64,000 bases of DNA. Source: Poa pratensis. Its lineage: Eukaryota; Streptophyta; Magnoliopsida; Poales; Poaceae. The stretch is from the NCBI GenBank assembly GCA_947311845.1, contig CAMZMU010000123.1:10737417-10801416 (forward strand). Reading direction: 5' to 3'. Of this stretch, positions 10,723 through 21,845 are shown in pieces (position 1 is the stretch's first letter; every line of letters starts with the position of its first letter). The notes under the pieces are model-generated. The model searched no databases. It was not told where the DNA came from and was given only the letters and a program-made list of their open reading frames with translations. Made by a program: the position numbers and the translations under genes.

Positions 10723-13308
10723 CCGTCTCGGTCTCGAACAATCATGGAGAGCACGGTGCTTTGCCCATGGATCAATGGAGGCGAAAACCACGTGCGCCAT
10801 GGACGCATGGTGGCTGGTCCGTGTTAGCTAGTATCGAAATGGCCAACAGCCACAAAGCACAGCTACATGGTGTCAAGTGACTCGAAATCTATCCAACTTG
10901 TGTCGATCGATAGAAACTTTGATGTGTATATGATCAATGCAACTTGTATATATCATGCACAGCACAGACAATGCGTACTTAGTGTGGAGTGAGTAGACCG
11001 GCCGGTGTGCGTGACTGTACTTTGTTGTGGCCTGTGGGCACGGCCCGCGTTATCCGCTGAAAATCATCATCCAAAGTCCAAACAACGGGTGTACTCCATA
11101 TTTGCAAATCATAAAAGAAGAGCTGAAAACTTGGCTTGCGACTGAAAGATCTCGCATGCATGTGTCCGCTGGATCGATCCTGGAGTGCACTTGCTACAAC
11201 GGACTACAGTTTATTCCACGTGGACAGATCAACAGAAATTACTGGAAAGCCATGCATGCGGCCCGGGTGGCAGAAACGGATATCGATCCGTTTGCGTCGC
11301 CGCGTGAGCAGATTTGACCAAACTCTTGGCCAACCATTAAACCAAGTATGTGATCTCCAGGTAGCACTTGATCCCTTGGTGTCGAGGAATTTCCCAATAG
11401 ATCAACAGTTTGCAGCGCTAAATAATGCAGATCGTTTAGCACGGAACCCTCCAAACGGGCAATTATTTGTGCGGTTCTAGATCAGCTAATGTGGTATACT
11501 TGATGGTGCAACTGACTATGGCCCTGCGTCTCCGCTCCGTTGCGTGCTCGTGTCGTCTTGGTCTCACACCAGTCCCGGACTCTACCAGAGTAGGCAATTA
11601 GGCCATCGGTAAAAATAAGCCAGGAGACAGCGACCGAACCACTAGGCAATCACCAATCAGCTCCTGGAATAAAGAAAAAAAAACAGTTCCGGATCTCCAT
11701 CGGTCACTCTCCTTGATCCTCTCGATCGCTTTGACGATCGATGAGAATGAGAGAGTTCCTGGTCGAAAGCGCCATCGATCCCGGCCCTGACCGATTCAAG
11801 AATCTACCGTGGGAGCAGAGGAAAGCACCACGAGAGGATTTTGTCGACCATTATATGCGCTTGGCGTCTCTTCACTTGGTCTCCTCACGCGGTCTCACCG
11901 TACAGCGAACGGTACCCCGTGCCGGTCACCACTCGCCAGAGCCAACGAAGCGCCGCCACGAGCCGGCCGGCGATACGGTACCGCAGAACGAGAGGCAATG
12001 TGCTAAGTGCTCGCAACTGTACCATCCAGTACAAGTCATCCACTGCCGGAGAGCGAGCGAACGAGCGACGACGGACGTACTCGAAAGTGCGGCCGGGGTA
12101 CGGCGTCTCGGTGCTGCCGTGCTGGTGAGACCGAAGGTGGAAGAGACGCTAGTTGTAGCAGGGGGCGGCGGGCGCCGTCGGCCGCAAGTTGGAGCCTGAT
12201 ATTTTGGCGCATCCGTTGGTTACAGCTGCTGCCACTAGCTAGATATAAGCGCACGTCTTGGCCTCTCGAGATCTTTTCCATTTCATGGCCAACTCTAGGG
12301 GAGGTGCTTCGGTACTATTCACCCTAGAAAAGATGGAACAGAATGCATGGCAAGCATCGCGTTTACGAGTCCAATCCTCCATATAATATACTCCATCCCA
12401 AAATGTAACACTTTATACATTTTCTCACTTTTCCTGATTCGTTCAGAAATGAGTGAATCAATACACTATTTTTTTGTTATTTTGCTCAAATAATAAAATT
12501 CAAGATTCTGAGGAAATCTCCCTAATAATCACGTATACTGCACAACCATGAGAAAAGTAAGAATACATATATAAAACATGCACAAGTAAATACCACTTAG
12601 TGATGTAGTATAGTCTTCTTTCTTCTTCTTCCAGCGGCACCTCCGCTGCTATGGCCATGTCGAGGTTCAAGACAAGTGTATGTCTTCACCTAAACTCCAC
12701 TATCATCAAAGCTCGTCGATCAAGAAAGAACGACACGCCGGCCAACAAAAATAATGTTAGGCAAAATAACTCATAATTAAAAATCAAAACTATACCACAT
12801 CACCTGTCCTGCAAAATAGAGGTAGACGCATCTAACGTTTGTTTGCATCTTTTAGCATGGCTGTTGGAATACACCGAAAAACTACAATCCCTACCAGGCA
12901 GGATTATCCATGTTGTTAGATTGACTTTGCGGGGTGATTGAGCCACAGATATTACGAAAACATCTCGTAGTCCAATCTAAACGATCACACTACGCGTGAC
13001 CCCCGTGTGGACCTAATCCATATGCCCTTTCCACCGTTAAATTAACTAATCCAGCTATAAGATCAAAAGCTACTGAAGCATTTCGTTGGTGCTGATCAGC
13101 GTACTAGGAAGCAGCTGAAAGGTACGCGGATTGCCAGAAGTCTGAAAAAGATCTTGCTATGCCGCCAGAAACCAAACTCCATAGCTTACTGGGAAGCAAG
13201 AATAAATAATCTAAATATTATAAGAGTTCTAATAATATACTTGCGCAAACTTATGCAACGCCCGCACACCATGTGCTTTAAATTAAATCTTTTATCTACG
13301 CATTGATC
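10721..13308. other. unassigned intergenic DNA
   Basis: About 2.6 kb without a supported gene. 11000-12330 is relatively GC-rich with several overlapping open frames of 60-150 codons on both strands, none with a recognisable domain. A CTCCATCCCAAAATGTAAC end near 12391 resembles one arm of a decayed Stowaway element; no partner arm was found. 12860-13308 may be the internal start of the Copia-like element whose LTR follows. Confidence 0.4.
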
Positions 13309-13321
13309 GGCTCTGATACCA
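13309..13321 (-). promoter_or_regulatory. initiator-Met tRNA primer binding site of a Copia-like element
   Basis: The minus strand reads TGGTATCAGAGCC, the classic primer site complementary to the 3' end of plant initiator tRNA-Met. It sits 9 bases from the inferred LTR edge at 13331, where a Copia-type element expects it. Confidence 0.8.
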
Positions 13322-13330
13322 CTATAGGGT

Positions 13331-15396
13331 TGCGTGTACGGTAATTTAAATTTTCCATCTAGCATGCTACGCAACTATCAAGATCTACTATGAAGATACA
13401 AGAGCATACAACAATTTTATGATCTAGGAGAAGCACGTTACCAACACCGTTGAAGCGGAAGAAGTGTTGATGACTATGTCGATGAAGCATGTTGAAGATT
13501 CTCTCAGCTAAGCCTAGCTGAAAGAATCTTTGTCATCTCCTCTTGTCTAGCCTTATGGATCCGACAAAGCAAGGGTCAAGCATCGGTAGTTCGACACCTC
13601 ACCCCTCCGAGAGCTCGCACACGTTGTCGGAACTAGTTCAACAGAGTTTCGTTGTCCAGCGCTAAGCAAATACTGGTGTATATGAAGGTGGAGATCTCAA
13701 CACATGAGAAGGAGAGAGATTAGATCTAAATCTAATTGGAGAGGACAACTCAAAACTAGAGAGGATGCCTAAATCCTTTTAGAAAAAATCTATCTTCTAA
13801 TTTCTCCAAAGGGAGAAATAGAGAATAGAGAAACTTGGGTGTCGCCAAAGGAGAGGGTGGGGGTTTATATAGGAGGCCAAAGAGAGGGGTAGCTTGGTGG
13901 AGGTCCAAATCCCTCCACCGAATCCACCACCGCCGCCGCCCTTGGTGGTGGGCCCCGCCCTGGTCATAACCGACCTAGGTTTGGGGTCCTACCCCGCCCC
14001 GGCCGCTAGCCCCACATGGGCTGTGGGCCCACTTAGGGTGGAGGGCGGGCGCCTCTCCTCCTGGCCCATGCGCCGGCCCACCACCACCCTAGGGCCCCTA
14101 GGGCCGTCCCACATGGCAGACCCAATTTAGTGGACTTTAGCCTTTTAATATTTTTCTTTATTTATTATCTTGTCTAATTAATTCCCAATTGAATATTTCC
14201 TTTTACAGAAAATTTCCGGAATTAGTTACATATCATATAAACCTATTTATATGATCCGGAACACCAAGTGTCCGCATATAAAATTCTCCGGACAAATATT
14301 TCCTTCTTATATAAACACTCGGAATAAATCGATAGTAATATAGAAACTCTTCCTATTAACCTGAGACATCCAATGTCTGCATATTTCATCTCTCTGATAT
14401 ATAATAAATATATCGGTCACGCAGTAACACTATTCTAGTGATACTCTCTCGTTATGCAGACCAACCATTATACATAACTAACAAGACCCGCCTTAAGCAT
14501 GTGACCCCTACAAGTTCGATAACTAGTGGACATGATACGTAGAAACTTCTCCGATCAATAATCAGCATCGGACCATGTACGTCCATATTGACTCCCACTG
14601 TTATACGAAGAATACTATGTTGAACCTGTTGGGTATTGATATATCATTCCCATTACTCACGATATTGAGCTTTACCCGAGATATAGATATTCTGGTATAT
14701 CCATGAATCAATCGTTGATTCATTATACCTTTGTCTATGTCGTTAACCTGCAAGTATCATTTTACTTGTTCCCGTTTACGATATCCCACATGACGAAACT
14801 TCATCATGCATTGTCTGCAGAACATATTGGATATCATTCATACCGAGTAGGCCCAGGACATATCTCTCTTTTGACAGAGGAGTAATTTCCATCTTGGAAC
14901 ATTAAGATATACACACCCCTTTGGTGTTGCCCAGTGATTGCCGTTTTGATCAACCAATTTACGGCATGATGATTGACAATATCAAAGTAACACTTGGTGA
15001 ATGGATAATCCTAATAACCTCATGGTATAAGGACATGTCATATAATAACCTCACTGTGATATGTCACTAAGGACAAAAGACACTTTGATGGAATCTCTTA
15101 GTATATCGACAACTTGGGTCTATCCAACCATATTGTTCTCACCAACAATATGTCATTCATTCATACTGACATAATACAATGTCCATGATCAGGAAAGCAC
15201 AGTCATCATGTATTCAACAAATTGATCCATTGATAAGATCAGGGTATCAATTAACTTTTCATGTTTACTACACGTGTGTGTGAGCTTTTCCCTGAATCTC
15301 ACATTCAGGAGCCACAACAGTTATAGTACAGAAACATAAATCATAATTATGAATCAAATGTATTATATTTATTACTTTTTGGGAATACATCTAACA
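13331..15396 (-). repeat. 5' LTR of a truncated Copia-like element
   Basis: Read on the minus strand it begins TGTTAGATGTATTCCC (15396 downward) and ends ...ACACGCA at 13331, next to the tRNA-Met primer site. The length of about 2.07 kb is typical of large grass Copia LTRs. No second LTR and no gag or pol frame was found in the window, so only the 5' LTR and a short leader remain. A proline-codon-rich open frame at 13894-14130 lies inside the LTR and is not a gene. Confidence 0.65.
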
Positions 15397-15911
15397 CAAA
15401 GTAGGCATGTTATATTTATGTCTAGTTATGAAGATCTAGTGGTTGTGATATGGGGACACAGTTATGAAGATCTAATGGTCATAATATATTTAGAACTTTG
15501 GATACACCTATCGAATATTTATTTTTATATGTTTTCGATGCGGAGTTTTCTTCCTCGCAACTCATTATTTTATTTATATTTAGTTTGTAGTACATAAATA
15601 TATTTATATACAGATTATTTTAGATAGGAAATTTTGCAAGTAGCTCGTGCATAGTGCGCACTTCGACACGCCTTCTACAAAAACTAGTACTGTTTGAAGA
15701 ATAAATGACCCGTCCTCTTCCTGAATTTCCAAATTCCAATGGTTAATTTGGTGTGGACGATAATTTCTTGTCCTCAAATTGAACCACCGGGAAAACGATT
15801 ATGACTTTTTCAGTTGGGCAGTCAAGAGTCTTATGAAACTTAGAAGAGGGCTCCAAGTCTTAGCATTGGTACGCTGATGTAATATTATCTTTTTCTTAAC
15901 GATAACACATG
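15397..15911. other. unassigned AT-rich spacer
   Basis: About 515 bases of AT-rich DNA between the Copia-like LTR and the CACTA element. No gene, RNA or repeat end was recognised. Confidence 0.4.
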
Positions 15912-16279
15912 ACACACTAGTACATAACGACATATCGGATACCCCTCTATGGAAACGGCACGAGTTAGGTGATGGAAAATCGTGATTTTACCGTATCCGC
16001 TGAGGCCTGACCGAACTCGGCCGCGGCTGGCCCGTCAACATTGGATACGGAGAAATTCTTCTCTCTGTTACCCATATTGTTGGCAATGGTCATAATTTTG
16101 GCTCCGTTTCCGCTATCTGACTCTATGGCAACGGTAACTTTTGGGTGTCCGTTTGCAATGTGGACCTGTTTCATCTTCTCGGAATTCGAAGCGAGGCCAG
16201 TAAATTCTATGGCGTAGTGGCACCGCCCACTACTCCTTTAAAATCCCGATCCCTGCTATCTCAAGACGCCACAGAATCT

Positions 16280-16280
<1 letters not shown>

Positions 16281-16319
<39 letters not shown>
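16281..16319 (+). repeat. (CT)n microsatellite
   Basis: About 19 CT repeats just upstream of the small ORF inside the CACTA element. CT runs are common in grass 5' UTRs, which would fit a captured gene start, but this is only suggestive. Confidence 0.9.
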
Positions 16320-16322
<3 letters not shown>

Positions 16323-16347
16323 CGCTCCCGGCTACTGATTAGCCAAG

Positions 16348-16716
16348 ATGCCTCGCAGCAACGACACACAGGAGTGCACTCCGTCGCCGCCCGACAGTCC
16401 CCCCATCAGCGGCGAGTCTGTTGAAGGACCGTCGTCGGTGACGAGCGACGATGAAGAGCTCGCCAACCTCCATGATCCCACCAGGATGCTGGGCCCCCCG
16501 AAGGTTGATTCCGATGAGGAGTCAACCGAAGAGGAGGAGGAGGACGAGGCGGCGGCGCCGGTCCTGAAGAAGGGAACCCCGACGAAGGAGTAGAAAGCCG
16601 CCGCCCCCGAAGACGACGATATGCTGCCGCCGCCACCGCCTCCGATGGCCCCCAACAAGCGAGGCCGTGAGAAGGAGGAGGATTGCGCGGAAGAACAAGA
16701 AGTAGCTAGCCAGTAG
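16348..16716 (+). pseudogene. acidic, low-complexity ORF inside CACTA, with in-frame TAG
   Basis: ATG at 16348 opens an 81-codon frame ending at TAG (16591-16593). The same frame continues without interruption for 40 more codons (KAAAPEDDD, then a poly-Pro stretch, a KRGREKEED basic/acidic stretch and VASQ) to a second TAG at 16714-16716. The composition is Ser/Pro/Glu-rich and disordered-looking, with an EEEEEDEAAAP acidic run. It lies 28 bases after a CT microsatellite. I do not recognise a family. It could be a captured gene fragment with one nonsense mutation, or a short real protein with a coincidental open tail. Confidence 0.45.
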
Positions 16717-17204
16717 TAGCATTATATCAAGTATCAAGATTTCAGTGTGCTAACAGAGCTTGCCACTCTGTAGTAGCATTATAAGTACTCCCTATGTAAT
16801 TTTTCTTTATTATTATTAATATGTACTCCGTATATAATGTAGCAATCACTAATATTAATATAAGTATCCTAGTGGTTCATCCTTAAGTGTACCAATTCTC
16901 CATATATTAATCCAGAGCGTAGAAGAAATTCCAGAGCGTCGGTGCGTAGGTCCCACTCTTCAGCGGAAGAAAAGCACAGGAAACGATTCTTTTAAATAAC
17001 CGTTACCTATGTTGTACATGTTGCTACATATATATGGCCATACAAATCAATACCTAACACTCTCACTCTCTTCCTCACTTTGCCAGTATCCTAGATCTGC
17101 TCGTCGCGGCAGTTCCTGGCGTTGCGGCCATCGCTGGCGCCGTGGCGGCGCCGTCTCCCCTGAGACGACCGATATCACCGGCCTTACCGTCACCCCTGAC
17201 ACGG

Positions 17205-17360
17205 CAAGGTCTCGCCATCTCCCCCAACACGGCGAGGTCTCGCCATCTCCCCCGACACAGCGAGGTCGCCCCATCTTCACCGACAAGGCGAGGTCTCGCC
17301 ATCTCCCCAAGATGGCGAGGTCTTCGCCATCTCCCCCGACAGGGCGAGGTCTTCGCTGCT
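17205..17360 (+). repeat. GGCGAGGTCTCGCCATCTCCCC-type minisatellite
   Basis: Five to six imperfect units of about 25-30 bases built around GGCGAGGTCTCGCC, itself a near-palindrome, joined by ATCTCCCCCGACA. Open frames through it on both strands are by-products of the repeat. It lies within the CACTA element. Confidence 0.8.
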
Positions 17361-17464
17361 TTCGCTTCCTCTGCCTCCACCTCGTTCGGATCTGTTTGCA
17401 GGCTAACGATTCCGCTAGATCGATCAAATGGCGACGTAAAGAAGGTATCAGATCCACTCTTTGA

Positions 17465-17858
17465 TGTAGCTAACTTGCCTATTGTGCACCTGCTAACTTG
17501 TTCATGTTATGATATAGTTAACTTTCCTATTGTGTACTTGCAAACGGTTTTAGTTTAGCTAACTTGTTGATAGTAGTTCAGTTCACATTCAGTAGTACTA
17601 TTTAGATTATTTTTTGATGTAGTTAACTTGCCTACTGTACACTTGCAACCGGTTATAGTTTAGCTAACTTGTTGATAGTAATTTAGACCACATCCACTAG
17701 TTCTGTCTAGACCATTCTTTGATGTAGTAAACTTGCCTATTGTGCACTTGCAACCGGTTGTAGTTTAGCACGATAACTGGTACACCAGAGGTGCGTCCTT
17801 CCCGGTCCTCTCGTACTAGGAAAGGTCCTCTCAATGCTCTAACGCCCACACCGGATAT

Positions 17859-17894
<36 letters not shown>

Positions 17895-18075
17895 ACGTAC
17901 CGCATTAATGGGCGAACAACCCAACCCTTGGAACCACCTACAGCTCTAGGTGGCGAACTTGTTGATAGTAGTTCAGTTCACATCCACTAGTTTTGTCTAC
18001 ATCATTTTTTGATGTAGCTAACTTCCCTATTGTGCACTTGCAACCGGTAGTAGTTTAGCTAACTTGTCTAGATCA
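17465..18075 (+). repeat. tandem repeat block inside CACTA (interrupted by rDNA)
   Basis: At least four diverged units of roughly 110-125 bases containing GATGTAGTTAACTTGCC, TTGCAACCGGTT, TAGTTTAGCTAACTTG and GTTCACATCCACTAG. One unit is split by the plastid 23S fragment at 17768-17958. Noncoding. Confidence 0.75.
17768..17958 (-). pseudogene. plastid-type 23S rRNA gene fragment (nuclear insertion)
   Basis: The minus strand matches about 190 bases near the 3' end of chloroplast 23S rRNA, including AACGTCGTGAGACAGTTCGG, CCTAGTACGAGAGGACCGGG and GGTGTACCAGTTATCGTGC (the sarcin-ricin-loop region itself is not included). The variable stretch GGTCCATATCCGGTGTGG is plastid-like rather than plant-mitochondrial. 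A few changes from the usual plastid sequence (for example TTGGGTTGTTCGCC for TTGGGCTGTTCGCC) suggest decay after transfer. It is far too short to function. Confidence 0.87.
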
Positions 18076-19303
18076 TGTGACTAAGTCATTACAAATTTGA
18101 AAACAGGAGTCTATTTCGGTGACACGGAACAAACAACAAACATTACTCAAGAGTGTAGTGTTTGTTAACTTTCCCATAATGGCCTCGAAAACTATACACA
18201 GGTCAGTACACACTATATACTACTTGTTACTTCATATTATTGGGTTAAATTGTTCGTTCTAGCTAGTAGTGTCAGAACTAACATAAATCCTTATTTATAT
18301 TTAGGGATATCAAGTTGTTCCCTTTCAAACCCCACCATACATATCCACCCGTCACTATTGTGACGTTTTGGTGCACTGCATAAAATACTTTTTTAAGTAA
18401 AGAGTGCTTTATACAGTGTGGCCGAAATGTCACATCTGCGACGTATTAGATTAGATTTCGGTGACACTACATAAAAATGTCAGAGCCGGTGGTGGCCTCC
18501 ATGGAAAGAGTGATCGTTGTCAGGCATCCTATGAAGCTGCTGACATAGAAATATCTTGTTGACAAGCCGTGGGTTGGCTGCTCCGGTTCATCAATAAGAG
18601 TCACCTCAAGACATAGGTAAGAAATCATTTCTGTTTTGCTTAAATTCATAGTGTTCTTGTTAAGCATATGTACTTAACAATTGTAACTTTATTTACTAAT
18701 GTATAGGTCCAAAGCTTCAACATCCTTCTCTCAGGAAGCTGAGATAAGACGAGATTGCTAGAGTGACACCTGCGAGGATCGTGGAAAAGGATGTAGGGAA
18801 GAAATTGTTAATTCTTTCCATCCTTCGACATGATAGGCTTAGTATAGATGAAATCTGTTATCGTTTTACCTCTTATGTTCGTCACATCTTGTAATGGAAA
18901 TGTAAAGATGAAATTGTGATGTAAATGTAAAGGTTGTTACATTGTGATATGAATGAAATCAGTTACAGCTTTAGTATTTTTTTGCTGTGTGAGATCAAAT
19001 GTGGCGCGAAATATATATTGCAGGCTAAATAAATATATATACATGCTATAATAGGCTTCTGAAGAAACCTCAATGCAAACGGGTAAACTCAAAGACTCCG
19101 TTACTGATGAGCTCGACGCTGAGGAAACGGAGGTAAGCGCACACCGTTGCCAAAAAGTGGCCTCATCGGTGACGGTTTTTTTGCCTCCGTTCCCGATGAG
19201 GGCCTTCACATCAGTATCGGGGTTGGGGACACAGACCGTTTCTCCGTTACCGATGAGGGTTTTGGCCCGTTTTCGATGTGTCGTTCTGTACTAGTGACAC
19301 GTA

Positions 19304-19503
19304 CTCCTTCCGTCCCAAAATATAATGCATCCTTAAATTTTGCTAGTCAACAACGTAAAATTCAACTGCGATTTGTACTTATAATATGTACACAAAATTA
19401 GTATAATGATATACGAAATAAAAAAATTCTATATCGAATCCAACAGTGCCATTTATACATTTTCAATACATATAATTTAGTATATAGTTTGAGACGGAGG
19501 GAA
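19304..19503. mobile_element. Stowaway MITE
   Basis: Ends CTCCTTCCGTCCCAAAATA (19304) and inverted TTCCCTCCGTCTCAAA (19503 inward) are flanked by TA (19302-19303 and 19504-19505). It is 200 bp, noncoding, and lies 7 bases from the right end of the CACTA element. Confidence 0.88.
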
Positions 19504-19664
19504 TAGTATTATTGTTGACTTCAAAGAGACAGAAAAAAGAGAGCAATGGATTCTCTAAACTAACTAAAAGATGATCTCTTACGCTTAAGATGATACAGTT
19601 CCTCTATTGTAGTGGACGTCTTCTTTTGATCACATATTTTCTAATTAGTTATTAGTAGACACAT

Positions 19665-20576
19665 TTTTTTATAAAGGGCTTTATTAGTTAAGGATATTAA
19701 GCATTACACCCGGCCTCTGCATTGGAATGCACACAGCCGCAATCCACCAGAACGAAAGAAGTAAAAAAGTAGCACTAGACGAATTCCAATCATTTATAAG
19801 TAAAACGCCAATGCGTAAGACGAACGCCAATGCATATTGAGGACCAATCCGGCGATCAAGCGACCATCCATGTCGGGTAAAAATATCCCTCGCCACCTCT
19901 TCCAAACGTGCACATGCCTCTGTAAAGAGGCCTCGATGTCCCGCCCATTGTAAGGTGGACCACGAACGGATAATACATTGCACCGGTAGAGTACCTGTAA
20001 ACGAGAAAAAAATTATCATTGAAAATCTTGTCATTTCTACACAGCCAAAATGATCATACAACGGCTATCGCTCCCACCATAATGTTATAAACGATAGCAA
20101 AGAAACGACGAAGTGCGAAACGATCAAACCAATGGGGACACGAGATTTTAACGTGGAAAACCCCTCCAACAATGGAGGAGAAAAAACCACGGGCGTCAGC
20201 CAGCAAAACTTCACTATAATCGGGTGAGGTTACAAACGCCGTGGGTTTACAATGTATGGCTTACCCCAACCGGCGGCTTACAAGAGGTATATATGGTGGC
20301 ATAAAACACTAGGTCGGCTGCAGTCCGACCTGGAAACGATCCTTCATCACATGTTGGCCTTCATCAGTATAAACGAATTTGAATCACCATAAAACAACAA
20401 ATAATAACAGTTCTAAACTTTTTATCTATCCGTAGCCAGTTGCCAAAAACATTGGCAACGGACTTGGGTGGATATAACTTAGATGCTATCTGGATAGATG
20501 ACCAAATAGAACGCGCAAAACTACACTCGAAGAATAAGTGTTTTATTGTCTCCTATTGTAGACAAAACACACTTTG
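19665..20576 (-). mobile_element. 5'-truncated LINE insertion, split by a solo LTR
   Basis: A perfect 14-bp target duplication ATTAGTAGACACAT flanks it (19651-19664 and 20577-20590), and its 3' end carries an AATAAAG signal and a short A tail (minus strand, about 19665-19682). The minus strand of 20420-20576 encodes the zf-RVT region (ETIKHLFFECSFARSIWSS). After the inserted LTR, 19684-20076 encodes WLCRNDKIFND and EACARLEEVARDIFTRHGW, the usual LINE C-terminus, with frameshifts and a stop. Inactive. Confidence 0.85.
20083..20386. mobile_element. solo LTR-like insertion inside LINE
   Basis: A 304-bp block starts TGTTATAAAC, ends GAATCA and interrupts the LINE reading frame, which resumes on both sides. 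The 6-bp repeat CCATAA flanks it (20077-20082, 20387-20392). TG...CA ends suggest a solo LTR or TRIM-type remnant. If the edges are shifted, an 8-bp repeat CACCATAA can be drawn instead, so a hAT-like origin is not excluded. Confidence 0.65.
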
Positions 20577-20619
20577 ATTAGTAGACACATACTTTATGTT
20601 ATCTACTCTATGTAGGTAT

Positions 20620-20912
20620 GGCACCTTATTTCACGTTCGCTTCCACAAATGATAACGGTTTTCCTTTTGATTTAGAAAAGCAAGGTAAAAAAGTCCATAG
20701 TCTATAGCACACATGCACTAACGTCTGACTAGTCATAATTACGTGGTGGTACTTAGCGAATGACACCTTAATTCACGGTCAGCTCCTGGAATGAAAATGT
20801 AAGAGGTTTTCCCTTTTGATTTAGGAAAGCAAGATATGAAAGTCGAAAGTCTATAGCTTACATCCACTAATGTCTGAGAGTAGTCATAATTAGATGGTGC
20901 TACTTAGCTAAT
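20620..20912 (+). repeat. diverged tandem duplication (about 142 bp) upstream of ALMT gene 1
   Basis: Copy A (20620-20761) and copy B (20762-20912) share CACCTTA.TTCACG, CCTTTTGATTTAG.AAAGCAAG, GTCTATAGC..ACAT and AGTCATAATTA..TGGTG.TACTTAGC in the same order, with roughly a quarter of positions different. It lies about 0.9-1.2 kb before the ALMT start codon. Confidence 0.75.
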
Positions 20913-21759
20913 GAGTGCTGCTGAGTACAGATTGTACCACAAGATCCACGTAATGACCAGTGGTTTCTATGCCTTTTCTTTGCACTTTGGGTTGAGGCTT
21001 ACGACGGAATATGCCCTCAATATTCAGTTTAGCTGTGATTAAAGTAAGCCTGCCTGCTTTAGTATAATTTATTTCCCATGAAAGGGCATCCTGTTGGCGT
21101 CTATATATATCATTCGCGCGAGTTTATGTCCAACAAGTTCGAACTATATGCATGTTCCGTACAGTATATATGTGTGTCTCAAAGACTTGAATCGGTTTAG
21201 CTGACAATTACTCCAGATGGTTCGAATTTTGTCGTACTGCAGGGTCTAGCGCGAGATGTAATTGCTGATGCGATGAGATGCTATGTTGTACTACTAAATG
21301 ACGAACCAGCTGAAACAATATGTCTTGCCATGTTAGACTCTTTGGGATGCTCTGCCAGAGTGGGCATGAGCAATTCTGGCTTGAAGACGAAGTTCCAGCT
21401 GACTATAATATGGATGACGAGGATGAGAAATCGCACTCGATCTGTCGCTCCACTCGCCCTCTTTGGAGAATGCATGTATCGAGCTAGCTTTCGTGCGCAG
21501 GGTCCAATCTCCACCCTGACAAATGCAAAGCTTGGCCCCACGTCAAAGTCCAATAACTCGAAAAAATTTCCATCTCCTATATAAGCAAGTCCCTTGGTGT
21601 CATACAACATTCCAAGACAGGGAGATCATTTTCCCCGGAAGCCTTTCTCTCGTTCCATCCTTGGAAGGTTGCTTCCCTTCTCCCTCCTGTTGTCAGCTCT
21701 TAGCATAAATCCAACAGAATAAGTGGCACTGAATCGGGGCAACTCAACAGAGGTCAACC
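20913..21759 (+). promoter_or_regulatory. upstream region of ALMT gene 1
   Basis: About 850 bases between the tandem duplication and the likely TATA box. Overlapping open frames of about 105 codons on both strands (21273-21610) match no family and look accidental. A second TATA-like CTATATAAGC at about 21577 could mark an alternative or older start site. No transposon end was recognised. Confidence 0.4.
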
Positions 21760-21767
21760 TATATATA
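21760..21767 (+). promoter_or_regulatory. TATA box of ALMT gene 1
   Basis: TATATATA 79 bases before the ATG at 21846 implies transcription starting near 21795 with a short 5' UTR of about 50 bases. Confidence 0.6.
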
Positions 21768-21845
21768 CAGTAGGCTCCAAATTAAGAAGGCAGAGCCCAG
21801 CCGGGGCCACATTTTCTTGGTAGCTACGTGCTTCTGCCGATCAGC

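Larger units (their letters stand above)
15915..19296. mobile_element. non-autonomous CACTA (En/Spm-type) transposon
   Basis: The left end CACTAGTACATAACGACATA (15915) and the right end, read inverted, CACTAGTACAGAACGACACA (19296 inward), match at 17 of the first 20 bases. A perfect 3-bp target duplication ACA flanks it (15912-15914 and 19297-19299), as the superfamily requires. Subterminal stretches (about 15940-16140 and 19080-19280) are rich in repeated CCGTTNCCGATGAGG-like motifs where a TNPA-type protein would bind. No transposase was recognised, so it would need help in trans. It contains a broken ORF, a CT microsatellite, two tandem-repeat blocks and a plastid rDNA fragment. Confidence 0.9.

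Noticed and set aside
10584..10880. Arg-Glu repeat proteins
   Set aside because: They are translations of an (AG)42 microsatellite in three frames.
17009..17558. Proline/serine/arginine-rich proteins of 138-151 residues
   Set aside because: They translate the GGCGAGGTCTCGCC minisatellite; similar frames are open on both strands.
17768..17958. Functional rRNA gene
   Set aside because: Only about 190 bases of a 2.9-kb rRNA, mutated and embedded in a transposon.
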